64,000 nt of DNA from Leptolyngbya ohadii IS1 (GTDB taxonomy: Bacteria; Cyanobacteriota; Cyanobacteriia; Elainellales; Elainellaceae), in the NCBI RefSeq assembly GCF_002215035.1, contig NZ_NKFP01000001.1, positions 1,482,435 to 1,546,434 of the forward strand. Direction: 5' to 3'. Below are positions 27,550-35,543 of this stretch, one piece after another. The notes beneath the pieces were generated by a model that saw only the letters and a list, made by a program, of their open reading frames with translations, ran no database searches and was not told the DNA's origin. The translations under genes were made by a program, and so were the position numbers. Each line of letters begins with the position of its first letter. The stretch's first letter is position 1.

Positions 27550-27927
27550 ATGGTCAGAAAGATACTGGTCGTGGATGATGAAGCAGATTTAAGAAACTTA
27601 ATTCAAACTTGCTTAGAACTGATCGGTGGATGGCAAGTTGTGACAGCAGCTTCAGGAGTAGAAGCCCTGCAAGAAGCTCAAAATCGCCAGCTTGACGCAA
27701 TTCTTCTGGATCTCATGATGCCAGGATTAGACGGATTGGCAATCCTGCAACAGCTGCGATCGAACGACAATACAAAGCAGATTCCCGTTGTGCTGCTGAC
27801 TGCAAAAGGGCGGGCGATCGAAACAGGTCAGTTTGACGACCTCAATGTGCTTGGAACTATCAAAAAACCGTTCAATCCCGTTAAGCTGGCGGGACAAATC
27901 GAGACATTGTTAAGCAACGCTCCATGA
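27550..27927 (+). CDS. Single-domain response regulator (CheY-like receiver)
   Basis: The ATG at 27550 is chosen because GGAGGA lies nine bases upstream and the receiver fold begins directly (VRKILVVDDEADLRNLI); an in-frame upstream ATG at 27460 would add 30 residues with no fold. The 125-residue product has the acidic pair DDE, the phospho-acceptor in LDLMMPGLDG, the conserved Thr in LLTAKG and the Lys in KKPFNP. It has no output domain. It diverges from the hybrid kinase gene, 280 bp away, and may shuttle phosphate in that relay. Confidence 0.8.
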   Translation: MVRKILVVDDEADLRNLIQTCLELIGGWQVVTAASGVEALQEAQNRQLDAILLDLMMPGLDGLAILQQLRSNDNTKQIPVVLLTAKGRAIETGQFDDLNVLGTIKKPFNPVKLAGQIETLLSNAP

Positions 27928-28160
27928 ACGTAGGAAGACACAGGAAAAATATAAGCTCATTAGAAACCATCCATTCATATAAGTAGATAGGTACGCGCAG
28001 TTCGCTCAACGTTCGGTCTTCTTCATCTGTCAACACGATATGGATAGGGGCAGGCATCGTCAGCAAAACGGGGGGGGACTTGGTCTTCTTCTTATCCTAC
28101 GTTTATTTGCACCTATCTACTTACTGCTAAACCTGACGTAAACCGGGGGTAAACCTGCCT

Positions 28161-29087
28161 TTAGAAAGTCTCAATCTTTTGAGAGATTGTTTTGATTGTG
28201 TTGCGTAACCAACGATTCGCTTCGTCTTGATCGCTCAAAGTACTCCATAGCATGGAAACCGTCCACGGTTTTGTTTTGACTGGTAGTTCAAAAATGGTCA
28301 AATCACAGATGGTTGCTAAACGCAGCGCAATGCGTCGGGGGAGCGCTCCGACTAAATCACTCGATGCGATCGCAAACGGCAAAACCATCATGTGCGGTGT
28401 TGTGAATGCAACCCGACGCGCTAAGTTTTGCTCATTCAACGCCTTATCGATCGCACCCACTGTATCTCGACGTAGCGTTGTGAGAGCGTGAGGAAACTGG
28501 GCAAAGGCTTCTAAGCTCATCGTTCCTTGCTGAATAAGCGGATGTCCTTGACGAGCAATTCCCACAAATCGCTCTTCAAAGAGAGGTTCCCATTGCGTTT
28601 GTCGGGGTGGATCGGGAAAAACACCCAATGCTAAATCGATTTCCCCTTGTTCTAATAAAGTCCCAACCCTGTCCTTCTCGAATTCAATCATTTGAACGTT
28701 GATGGAAGGAGCGTTGTGAAGGCTAAAGTTCAGTAACGGCGGCATCAGGACAAAGCTGGTATAGTCTGAACTCCCCATCGTAAAGGTGCGATCGCTGATG
28801 GATGGTTCAAAGGTTTGGCTGGCAGTCATGGTCTGGCGAATCTGTTGCAATGCTTCCAGGATACCGGGGGCGATCGCCTGGGCTTTAAGCGTCGGCTGCA
28901 TCTGTCGCCCCAACCGCACAAACAATTCATCGTCAAACAAAATCCGTAAACGACTGAGGGCTGCACTCATGGCAGGCTGACCAATCTGAAGCTGCTCGGC
29001 AGCTTTTGTAACGCTGTGCTGCTCCAAAAGGGCTTCAAAGGCAACTAACAGGTTTAAGTCGATCGCCGCCAGGTTTATCGATTTCAT
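28161..29087 (-). CDS. LysR-family transcriptional regulator
   Basis: The ATG at 29087 gives 308 residues. The N-terminal winged helix is clear (LNLLVAFEALLEQHSVTKAAEQL, GQPAMSAALSRLR, LFVRLGRQMQPT), followed by a substrate-binding domain of the NodD/DntR-like type (FTMGSSDYTSFVLMPPLL). It diverges from the SDR gene across 87 bp that contain a palindrome, the usual arrangement for a LysR protein controlling its neighbour. The inducer is unknown. Confidence 0.88.
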   Translation of the reverse strand: MKSINLAAIDLNLLVAFEALLEQHSVTKAAEQLQIGQPAMSAALSRLRILFDDELFVRLGRQMQPTLKAQAIAPGILEALQQIRQTMTASQTFEPSISDRTFTMGSSDYTSFVLMPPLLNFSLHNAPSINVQMIEFEKDRVGTLLEQGEIDLALGVFPDPPRQTQWEPLFEERFVGIARQGHPLIQQGTMSLEAFAQFPHALTTLRRDTVGAIDKALNEQNLARRVAFTTPHMMVLPFAIASSDLVGALPRRIALRLATICDLTIFELPVKTKPWTVSMLWSTLSDQDEANRWLRNTIKTISQKIETF

Positions 29088-29136
29088 TGATAATATACAT
29101 CTCAAATATTGACTTGTTTAATAGTTTAGGGGTCGT

Positions 29137-29149
29137 TACTGTAACAGTA
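29137..29149. promoter_or_regulatory. Palindrome in the LysR/SDR intergenic region
   Basis: TACTGTAACAGTA is a 6-1-6 inverted repeat, overlapped by a second one (GTTACTGTAAC at 29135-29145). It lies 26 bp upstream of the SDR start and 50 bp from the LysR start, and contains a T-n11-A pattern typical of LysR sites. It is a candidate operator. Confidence 0.4.
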
Positions 29150-29174
29150 CAGCCAGTTTATTCAGGAACGCTTC

Positions 29175-29924
29175 ATGAGCATGACGCAAAAAGTTGCCGT
29201 AATCACGGGGAGCCACAAAGGATTGGGGTATGCGATTGCTCGCCAGTTAGCACAGCAGGAGAATATTCGGGTTGTGCTGACCAGTCGGCAAGAACAAGAT
29301 GGTCTTGCAGCTCAACAGCGTCTATCTCAAGAAAATATTCAAGTAGATTTTCATCCTTTGGATGTCACCAGCGATGCCAGTGTGCAGCAGTTTACAGCCT
29401 GGGTGCAGCAGACGTATGGCAGAGTCGATATTCTGGTCAACAATGCAGGTGTCAACCCAACGGCGCAACCCGAAGAGTCCAGTCTGCTTACGGTACAACT
29501 GGAAACGATGCTGGCAACGTTGACAACCAATGTTTTAGCCGTAGCTCGCATCACTCAAGCGCTCATGCCCTTGATGAAAGCACAAAACTACGGGCGGATT
29601 GTCAACGTGTCTACAGAAATGGCTTCCCTGACCTCAATGGGCAGCGATTACTATCCATTGGCTCCGTCCTATCGCCTGTCTAAAGTTGGGCTGAATGGAC
29701 TAACGGCACTCTGGGCAAAGGAACTCCAGGGCACCAATATTTTAATCAATGCTTACTCTCCGGGTTGGATGCAAACGGATATGGGCGGTTCTAATGCGCC
29801 GTTTACAGCCGATGAAGGTGCTGAAACCGCCGTCTATCTGGCAACGCTGACCGAGGGTGGGACACAGGGCAAGTTTTTTGCAGAGATGCGGAGGGCTGGA
29901 GGGGCAGTGGCACTAGCCTGGTAG
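29175..29924 (+). CDS. Short-chain dehydrogenase/reductase
   Basis: This 249-residue classical SDR has the nucleotide-binding TGSHKGLGYAIA, the NNAG motif in DILVNNAGVN, a catalytic Ser in IVNVSTEMASL and the YRLSK (YxxxK) motif, then SPGWMQTDMGG. It resembles carbonyl-reductase-type SDRs that use NADPH. AGGAA precedes the ATG by six bases. It forms a likely two-gene unit with the SnoaL-like gene 43 bp downstream, under the divergent LysR protein. The substrate is unknown. Confidence 0.88.
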   Translation: MSMTQKVAVITGSHKGLGYAIARQLAQQENIRVVLTSRQEQDGLAAQQRLSQENIQVDFHPLDVTSDASVQQFTAWVQQTYGRVDILVNNAGVNPTAQPEESSLLTVQLETMLATLTTNVLAVARITQALMPLMKAQNYGRIVNVSTEMASLTSMGSDYYPLAPSYRLSKVGLNGLTALWAKELQGTNILINAYSPGWMQTDMGGSNAPFTADEGAETAVYLATLTEGGTQGKFFAEMRRAGGAVALAW

Positions 29925-29967
29925 GTTATCAAATCGAAACGATCCATCAACTACAGCGAGAAGAATA

Positions 29968-30420
29968 ATGACTCCAACGGAAGAACAAAACTTGGCGATC
30001 GCCCGTATCTTTGTTGAGCAGTTTTTGGGTAAAGGTGATATGAGCGTAGCGGCGGATGTGCTGGATGAAAACGTACAGGCAATCACTGGGTTAAAGCCAG
30101 ATGGACCTATCGACGGACGTGAAGCTTACAAGCAAGTGTTTAGTGCCTTTTTCGATGCCTTTCCTCCCCTTCCAGGCTTCGAGATGATGATTGAAGATAT
30201 GTTTGCAGCAGGCGATCGGGTCGTCGTTCGCTTTCGATCCGTGCAAAAACCTGCCAAAGAGTTTTTTGGTGTTGCTGCTACAAATCGGGACATCACGTTT
30301 ATTGAAACTCATGTCATGCGGTTACGTGAGGGTAAGATTGTGGAGAATGTGGTCAGTGCAACCAATCTGGAGTTTGAAATGTTAATGGCTCCTGTTCTAA
30401 CACCGCTCATTCTCAAGTAA
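29968..30420 (+). CDS. SnoaL-like / NTF2-fold protein (ester cyclase family)
   Basis: The 150-residue protein shows the SnoaL-like pattern: IARIFVEQFLGKGDMSVAAD, DGREAYKQVFSAFFDAFPP, VVVRFRSVQKPAKEFFGVA and HVMRLREGKIVENV. SnoaL-like proteins include polyketide cyclases and many small-molecule isomerases or hydrolases. Here it accompanies an SDR gene, suggesting joint action on a small ketone or lactone, but the substrate is unknown. GAGAAG precedes the ATG. Confidence 0.8.
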   Translation: MTPTEEQNLAIARIFVEQFLGKGDMSVAADVLDENVQAITGLKPDGPIDGREAYKQVFSAFFDAFPPLPGFEMMIEDMFAAGDRVVVRFRSVQKPAKEFFGVAATNRDITFIETHVMRLREGKIVENVVSATNLEFEMLMAPVLTPLILK

Positions 30421-30483
30421 AGTTGTTGTGTTCCTTTCATCAAGTCTGAGTTTTCGCTCACTCATCTACACCTGTGAAGAGAG

Positions 30484-30863
30484 TCGGAGAATGACGCGGG
30501 AATCAAATTTGAGGTTGCGGAGGCGTTAAAGCAAATTGCACTTGATGAGGAGATCAAAGCTTACGTTCTCCGGCATCCATCGCTGTACCAACCTCTGCTT
30601 CAGGCTGCTTTGCGCTTCATTGGGGGTGAGACGTTAGCAGACCGTGTAGAAACTTCAAAATCATTAAATCAGCAGGGGTTTGCTGTCACGATCGATATAT
30701 GGGCAAAAGCACTCGTGATGCCGACATAGCACAGCAAGCTACAGAAAAATCTCTTGACGTGATTCGGGCGATCGCTGAACAAAATTTGGACTCATCCATA
30801 TTGTTAGATATGTCTCACATTGGAATGGTCATTGATGTCGAGTTAGCGTACCAAAACGTATGA
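30484..30863 (+). pseudogene. Proline-dehydrogenase-like gene remnant with frameshift
   Basis: No intact frame exists here, but two adjoining frames read like the proline dehydrogenase (FAD-linked) family. The first gives YQPLLQAALRFIGGETLADR and GFAVTID. After a one-base loss near 30696 the next frame gives YMGKSTRDADIAQQATEKSL followed by LLDMSHIGMVIDVELAYQN. Joined, they give the family-like DYMGxS core. There is no start codon with a ribosome binding site, and the N- and C-terminal parts are missing. The family call rests on motif memory and needs a search. Confidence 0.5.
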
Positions 30864-30877
30864 GCGGGCATTCCTAG

Positions 30878-31879
30878 TTACACCGCAGATTGCTTGCGAT
30901 ATTGATTGGGTGGTTGTCCCATTTGACGCTTAAAGGCTTTGCTAAATGCCGTTTCAGAGTCATATCCAACGCGTTCGGCGATCTCTCCCACTGTCAAACT
31001 GCTCGATCGCAATAACTCAACTGCCCGAACCATTCGCCAACGGGTGACATATTGCAGCGGCGCTTCTCCCATTAACCACTTGAATCGGGCTGCAAATCCA
31101 GAACGGGACATATTCACTCGTTTTGCTAGATTCTCTACCGTCCAGTTTGTTTCAGGTTGATGATGGATTAGCGCCAGAGCAATGCTGAGTTGTGGATCAA
31201 TCAATCCACGCAACCAACTGTTGTCATCTGGCTTCAAGCTACTGAGATAAGCTCGTACCGCCTGAATAAACACAATGTTTGATAGGTAAGTAATCATCAT
31301 TTCTGCCCCTGGACGGTTTGATGCCGTTTCGCAGGCAATAAATTGCAGGGTAGAATCCAACCACTCTACTGCTCGTCCCTCTTCTCCTTTAATCAACAGC
31401 AGCGGTGGCAAAGCAGAGAGTAAAGGATTGATCTCACGGTTTTCAAAGCTGGCTTTACCGCACAAAACGGTTGTTCCGGTTCCACCGCCACCATAGCTTA
31501 AGGTCAATTGTCCCTGGCAAGGGCGATGAGACAGCAGTTCGCCCAGGGGTACGACGGGACTATTGGGGCGATTGCCTTCGGCAACAGCGAAGCTCCCGCG
31601 CAACGCATGGGCAACGCCTGTGGGCAGCACCACCAGATCACCCCCAACCAACGGAATCTGTTCATCTACTCCTTCTACTTCCAGCCAGCAATGACCCCGC
31701 ATCACCACATGAAATGAAGCATCTGCCATCGCCTCAATCTGAACACCCCAGGGGGCCGAAAACTCAGAGCGACAATGCACAGTGCTGTGTAATTTGACAG
31801 ATTTAAGAATCTCGGTCAGGGCATCCATTGATTTAGAAAACTTTGGACGATCGAATAGGAATACTGGCTCTTTCGCCAT
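30878..31879 (-). CDS. AraC-family regulator with cupin-type sensor domain
   Basis: The 333-residue protein has an N-terminal cupin-like domain (FHVVMRGHCWLEVEG, GGDLVVLPTGVAHAL) and a C-terminal AraC helix-turn-helix pair (VENLAKRVNMSRSGFAARFK, VGEIAERVGYDSETAFSKAF, GQPPNQYRK). This cupin-AraC type often controls a divergent oxidoreductase. Here the divergent neighbour, 60 bp away, is an NmrA-like gene. No clear ribosome binding site precedes the ATG at 31879; an in-frame ATG at 31828 is an alternative start. Confidence 0.85.
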   Translation of the reverse strand: MAKEPVFLFDRPKFSKSMDALTEILKSVKLHSTVHCRSEFSAPWGVQIEAMADASFHVVMRGHCWLEVEGVDEQIPLVGGDLVVLPTGVAHALRGSFAVAEGNRPNSPVVPLGELLSHRPCQGQLTLSYGGGGTGTTVLCGKASFENREINPLLSALPPLLLIKGEEGRAVEWLDSTLQFIACETASNRPGAEMMITYLSNIVFIQAVRAYLSSLKPDDNSWLRGLIDPQLSIALALIHHQPETNWTVENLAKRVNMSRSGFAARFKWLMGEAPLQYVTRWRMVRAVELLRSSSLTVGEIAERVGYDSETAFSKAFKRQMGQPPNQYRKQSAV

Positions 31880-31939
31880 TCTAAGTCTAGCTCAATGGAT
31901 TTATAACTGGAGGAAAGTTGAGTTTTTGGAGCCACACCC

Positions 31940-32836
31940 ATGTCGATCGCAATTGCTGGCGCTACCGGAAATACAGGCGGACGGATTGCACAACAGTTAG
32001 TTGAAGCTGGAGCAAACGTCACTGTGTTGGTCAGAAATCCTGAAAAGCTACACCCTGTTATTCGTCAGAATGCGACTGTTCATCAAGGTTTACTGGAGGA
32101 TACCCAATTTGTGATTGAAGCAACTCAAGGGGCAGAAGCCCTGTACTGGGTTGTGCCGTATAACTTTGGTGCTCCAAATTTTCGAGCGTATCAGCATCAT
32201 GTCGGTAATGTTGCAGCAGCAGCGATTGCAGCCAATCAAATTCCCTATGTCGTCAATCTTTCCAGTAACGGCGCTCATTTACCGCAGGGAATGGGTCCCA
32301 TTTCTGGCTTGTATGAGGTTGAGCAACGATTGAATGCGATCGCACAAAATATCGTCCACTTGCGACCAGGCTTTTTTATGGAAAACTATCTGATGCAGTT
32401 AGAACCCATTCGCACTACAAATAGTGTGTTTTTACCTGTCGCGGGCGATTGCCGTCTTGCCATGATTGCCACCCAAGATATTGCGACCGTCGCGGCAAAA
32501 TTACTGTTGCAACGCCATTGGACTGGACATTCTGTGCTGGGATTGCATGGTCCTACTGACCTGAGTTTCGACGAAGCAGCAGCGGTTTTAAGCCAGGAGT
32601 TGGGGCGATCGATTGTCCATGTGTCGATCACATCAGAGCAATTTCGCGATAGCTTGCTGCACATCGGCGCAAGTGAGAATGTTGCGGCGGACTATGTGGA
32701 AATGTGGCAGGGTTTGAGTAATCCAGAGTACACTCCCGCAGAACCGCGCACATCCCAGACAACGACACACACAACGTTTGCTCAATTCGTGAGGGAGCAA
32801 GTATCACCCCAATTGAGCCAACTCATTCCTTCATAG
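31940..32836 (+). CDS. NmrA-like NAD(P)-binding oxidoreductase or sensor
   Basis: The 298-residue protein starts with a Rossmann motif (AIAGATGNTGGRIAQQL) and has VVNLSSNGAHLPQGMGPIS, VHLRPGFFMENYL and ATQDIATVAAKLLL, typical of the NmrA/atypical SDR group. These are quinone or aldehyde reductases, or redox sensors without a full catalytic site. I do not see a YxxxK pair (YEVEQ occupies the place). GGAG lies eight bases before the ATG. Likely controlled by the divergent AraC protein. Confidence 0.82.
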   Translation: MSIAIAGATGNTGGRIAQQLVEAGANVTVLVRNPEKLHPVIRQNATVHQGLLEDTQFVIEATQGAEALYWVVPYNFGAPNFRAYQHHVGNVAAAAIAANQIPYVVNLSSNGAHLPQGMGPISGLYEVEQRLNAIAQNIVHLRPGFFMENYLMQLEPIRTTNSVFLPVAGDCRLAMIATQDIATVAAKLLLQRHWTGHSVLGLHGPTDLSFDEAAAVLSQELGRSIVHVSITSEQFRDSLLHIGASENVAADYVEMWQGLSNPEYTPAEPRTSQTTTHTTFAQFVREQVSPQLSQLIPS

Positions 32837-32872
32837 GCTGATCCAATTTGTCGCTCAATAATCTGGTGACGA

Positions 32873-33313
32873 TTAGAACCTGTCAATTGCAGTGTCAGCG
32901 TCGGGAATGTACGCTTCTGGATTACAAGGAGTTCGTCCAGGGCGATCGCAGTGAGCAGTTTGCACTTGACGAGTTTGCAAAGCAGCTTCTAACAGTGGTT
33001 CCGTCAGAGTGAAATCTGTTTCTGGGAACGGAGCATGGCAACTATGACAGCTTCCACTGAAGCGCATTTGACAGTTGGGGCGATCGAGGCTGAATGAACC
33101 GTATTGCCATTCACCGTTTCGCTTTTGCTTGACGAACACAGCCCCCAAATTTTCTGGAGAATACCAGGTTTCCATTACAATCAACGTTCCATCAGGTAAG
33201 GGTTCTCCCGGTTGAATGGTAACGTTCGGCTCTACCGCTCCCTTGGGAATCGCCTCTTCGTTAACAAACATTTGACGAAACGATCCGTCACTATGAGAAA
33301 CTGTTTGTAAAAG
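32873..33313 (-). pseudogene. Cytochrome P460-family gene, 5' end lost to an insertion sequence
   Basis: The frame reads like cytochrome P460: DGSFRQMFVNEEAIPKGA, PLPDGTLIVMETWY, and a c-type haem site CHSCH (residues 75-79 counted from the ATG at 33271). The family normally carries a signal peptide and about 40 more N-terminal residues. Here the frame runs upstream past the ATG into an in-frame TGA at 33314, next to the transposase stop at 33318, so the 5' part with promoter and signal was cut off. In intact members the protein is a periplasmic haem enzyme with a Lys-haem crosslink. Without export the remaining piece is unlikely to work. Confidence 0.65.
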
Positions 33314-33317
33314 TCAA

Positions 33318-34156
33318 TTAAGCAGTTTCGCGATTCCAGGTTCGTCTGTTTTTAGTCAGTCTTTGCAGCATCAATCGAATCATCACCACATAAATCATGC
33401 CTTCGTGATTTTCCGGTAATCGTTCATAGTCTCGATTGAGAATTCGGGCATTCTCCAGCCAAGTCCAAGTTCGCTCCACTATCCATCGCTTCGGTTCCAC
33501 CTGAAACCCCTTGGCATCCTCTGCTCGCTGGCTAATCTCAACCTCGACTTGCCGTCCTTCTTGCTCAAAAAACTGTTGAAGCAACTTTCCCAGGTTTCCT
33601 CGATACCCCTTATCTGCTAGCACTTTGACAATCCGTTGATACATCTGGAGCACCCAGACTAAAACACCTGGAGCCGCTTTAACATCTGATACATTGGCGG
33701 CACTGACATAGCCACCCAGCACCAAGCCCAACACATCGACCACAATATGACGCTTGCGCCCTTTCACCTTTTTGTTGCCATCAAAGCCCTGCTCCTCCCC
33801 CCTTTTTGTCCGAGTCTCACCGACTGACTATCAATGATCACCAAGCTCGGTTCTTCATGGCGTCCTGCGGCTTGCCGCACCTGCCGCACCAGTGCAGTAT
33901 TAATTTGCTCCCATACTCCCAATCTCACCCACAAGCGGTAGTAGCCGTACACCGTTTGCCACGCTGGGAAATGCTTGGGAAGTGCCCGCCATTTTAGAGC
34001 GTTGTCTGCCCGGTAGAAGATGGCATTGAGAACGTCTCTTAAATCCACCTCTCGGTCTTTGCCCAGAGGTTTAGGAGCAGGTAACAAAGGGGTGCATCTA
34101 TTGGTTGGGGGAGTAGAGGGTTGGAGAGAGAGGGAATTTGGCAAATAGGGAGTCAA
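33318..34156 (-). mobile_element. IS5-family insertion sequence, two overlapping transposase frames, right end lost
   Basis: Two overlapping minus-strand frames (34156-33764 and 33767-33318) together make an IS5-type DDE transposase: VDLRDVLNAIFYRADNALKW, PAWQTVYGYYRLW, IDSQSV, KGRKRHIVVDVLGLV, ADKGYRG and IVERTWTWLENARIL. The frames shift at a run of five A and six G (coding strand near 33790), a place where IS5 relatives can use ribosomal frameshifting. The first 25 residues do not resemble IS5 and overlap a long hairpin, and no second terminal repeat was found. The copy therefore looks truncated on its right side. Confidence 0.75.
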
Positions 34157-34214
34157 AGCGAGCTTCTATTCTCGCTAAATTCTCTCCCACCCCTTCCCCA
34201 ACCAATAGATGCGC
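34093..34214. repeat. Long imperfect inverted repeat (possible MITE-like element)
   Basis: The left arm starts gtgcatctattggttggggg and the right arm ends ccccaaccaatagatgcgcc. The arms also share ...agagagaattt/aaattctct... segments. In the centre, agcgag and ctcgct close an 8-base loop. The left arm is about 25 bases longer, leaving a bulge. The structure lies between an IS5-like and an ISH3-like fragment and replaces the normal N-terminus of the IS5 transposase. Confidence 0.6.
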
Positions 34215-34353
34215 CCATCTCGAACGGATCTTGGATGTGTAGCCCTCCTCTATCTGGATTGTCCGATGCTCAATTAGGCAATTCACAGCAGCCTTCGAGG
34301 TGGCTTCATCGGTCAGAGCAGGGACAGGAGATAATGGAGTTGGGTCACAGCTA
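34214..34353 (-). pseudogene. N-terminal fragment of an ISH3-like transposase
   Basis: The minus-strand frame gives PTPLSPVPALTDEATSKAAV followed by NCLIEH and EEGYTSK. It resembles the N-terminus of ISH3-type transposases and the equivalent part of the pseudogene at 44878-45978 (PTPVSPTLTLTDEATLDA). The similarity ends at the long inverted repeat. Too short for a firm call. Confidence 0.4.
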
Positions 34354-34548
34354 GTTCAACGCATCCACTTTAGGAGTGATTTTATAGGCTCAAGTTTCGT
34401 TTATGAACTTTATCGCCTCATTGAGATTACAAAGCTATTTTTCATCGAGCCCAAAGTATTAAAAATTAACTCAGACCCTTGACGACACCTGGAGTAATTG
34501 AATAGATTGCAAGTATAAAAAACTAGTGGTTGAAACCGGAGGGAAAAC

Positions 34549-35187
34549 TTGAAGAAGAAACTCTCTGGGGTCAAACCCGTCAATGAACTCAAAATTGACA
34601 CACGAAGCGTCGAAAAACAAAATACAAGCAGGCAAAGTACGAGCAAACAAAACACAGGCAAACAAAATGTAGATAGACAGAATGCAAATAAACAGGTCGG
34701 TCAATCCCAGCAACTCGACGATCGAGATCGACTGCTGCTGCAACTTCTTCAAGAAAACAGCCGCACCAGTAATGCCGAACTCGCACGTCAATTAAAACTC
34801 ACCGCCCCAGGGCTGCAAAAGCGGCTCAAGAAGTTAGAAGACAATGGGTTTATCGATCGCTACGTAACCCTAGTCAACCGCGAGGCGTTAGGATTTGATC
34901 TACTCTGTTTTGCTCAAGTCACTCTTGCCCATCACCAACCAGAGTGCGTAGGGCAGTTCTGCCAGCAGGTGCAAGGACTACCGGAGGTGCTGGAGTGCCA
35001 TCATTTGACTGGAGAATTTGACTACTTGCTCAAAGTGGTTGCACCCAATCGCCAACGCTTGGAACAACTGATGAGTGAAACTATCACTCAACTTCCAGGA
35101 GTCGATAAAGTGAGAACCAATATTGTTTTAAATGAGGTCAAAGCCTCAACCTCTTTGCCGTTAGTAGAATCAGCATCATCTACCTGA
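34549..35187 (+). CDS. Lrp/AsnC-family regulator with repeat-rich N-terminal extension
   Basis: The TTG at 34549 is chosen because GGAGG lies seven bases upstream. Residues 1-54 are a low-complexity extension with six pentapeptide repeats (KQNTS-like). From residue 55 the protein is a normal Lrp/AsnC regulator: LDDRDRLLLQLLQENSRTSN, AELARQLKLTAPGLQKRLKK, GFIDRYVTLVN, then a RAM domain (PEVLECHHLTGEFDYLLKV). Lrp proteins bind DNA as oligomers and respond to small ligands such as amino acids. It lies upstream of the beta-oxidation cluster in the same direction, 356 bp before the hydrolase gene, and may regulate it; this is inference. Confidence 0.85.
   Translation: MKKKLSGVKPVNELKIDTRSVEKQNTSRQSTSKQNTGKQNVDRQNANKQVGQSQQLDDRDRLLLQLLQENSRTSNAELARQLKLTAPGLQKRLKKLEDNGFIDRYVTLVNREALGFDLLCFAQVTLAHHQPECVGQFCQQVQGLPEVLECHHLTGEFDYLLKVVAPNRQRLEQLMSETITQLPGVDKVRTNIVLNEVKASTSLPLVESASST
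34615..34695 (+). repeat. 15-bp tandem repeats coding for KQN-type pentapeptides
   Basis: About five and a half diverged copies of a 15-bp unit give KQNTS-RQSTS-KQNTG-KQNVD and then RQNAN-KQ. The unit length keeps the reading frame. The segment is basic and polar, and probably disordered. Confidence 0.75.
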
Positions 35188-35543
35188 AAAAGATTCATAT
35201 CGAGTCAAAGTCGAAGAAGTGAGCTTGTGTTGCGCCGAATGCACTACAAGTTTACTCCAGCTCTTGTTTTCTGTACGAATCTGGTTATCTCCTCCAAACG
35301 CTACACAGTTAGGCTAAGGACATAGGCTGAGGATATAAGTTAGAGACAACCAAGTTGAGGAAATTATCAAGGTTGAAGCGTGTATAATGCCCGTTTTCAA
35401 GATTCTATTTTAGAGCTTTTGATATTCCGATAGAACTATTTTGTATTTCGATTTACCGCAAAAAATTCAGGCGTTTATTTACATCGGAGCATCTGAGTTT
35501 TAAACAGGATCGAGAACTGCGATCGACCTGTTGGGAGAATTCT
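35188..35543. other. Intergenic region upstream of the beta-oxidation cluster
   Basis: No gene is supported in this 356-bp AT-rich stretch. It should contain the promoter of the hydrolase gene. A weak TTGATA at 35419-35424 with TGTATT 17 bp later is a possible promoter. A short imperfect direct repeat (ggctaaggacata / ggctgaggatata) is present near 35313-35336. Confidence 0.45.

Noticed and set aside
33297..33333. Short inverted repeat GAAACTG/CAGTTTC at the IS5 left end as terminal repeat or terminator
   Set aside because: Only seven bases pair, no T-run follows, and no matching right end of the IS exists in the window.
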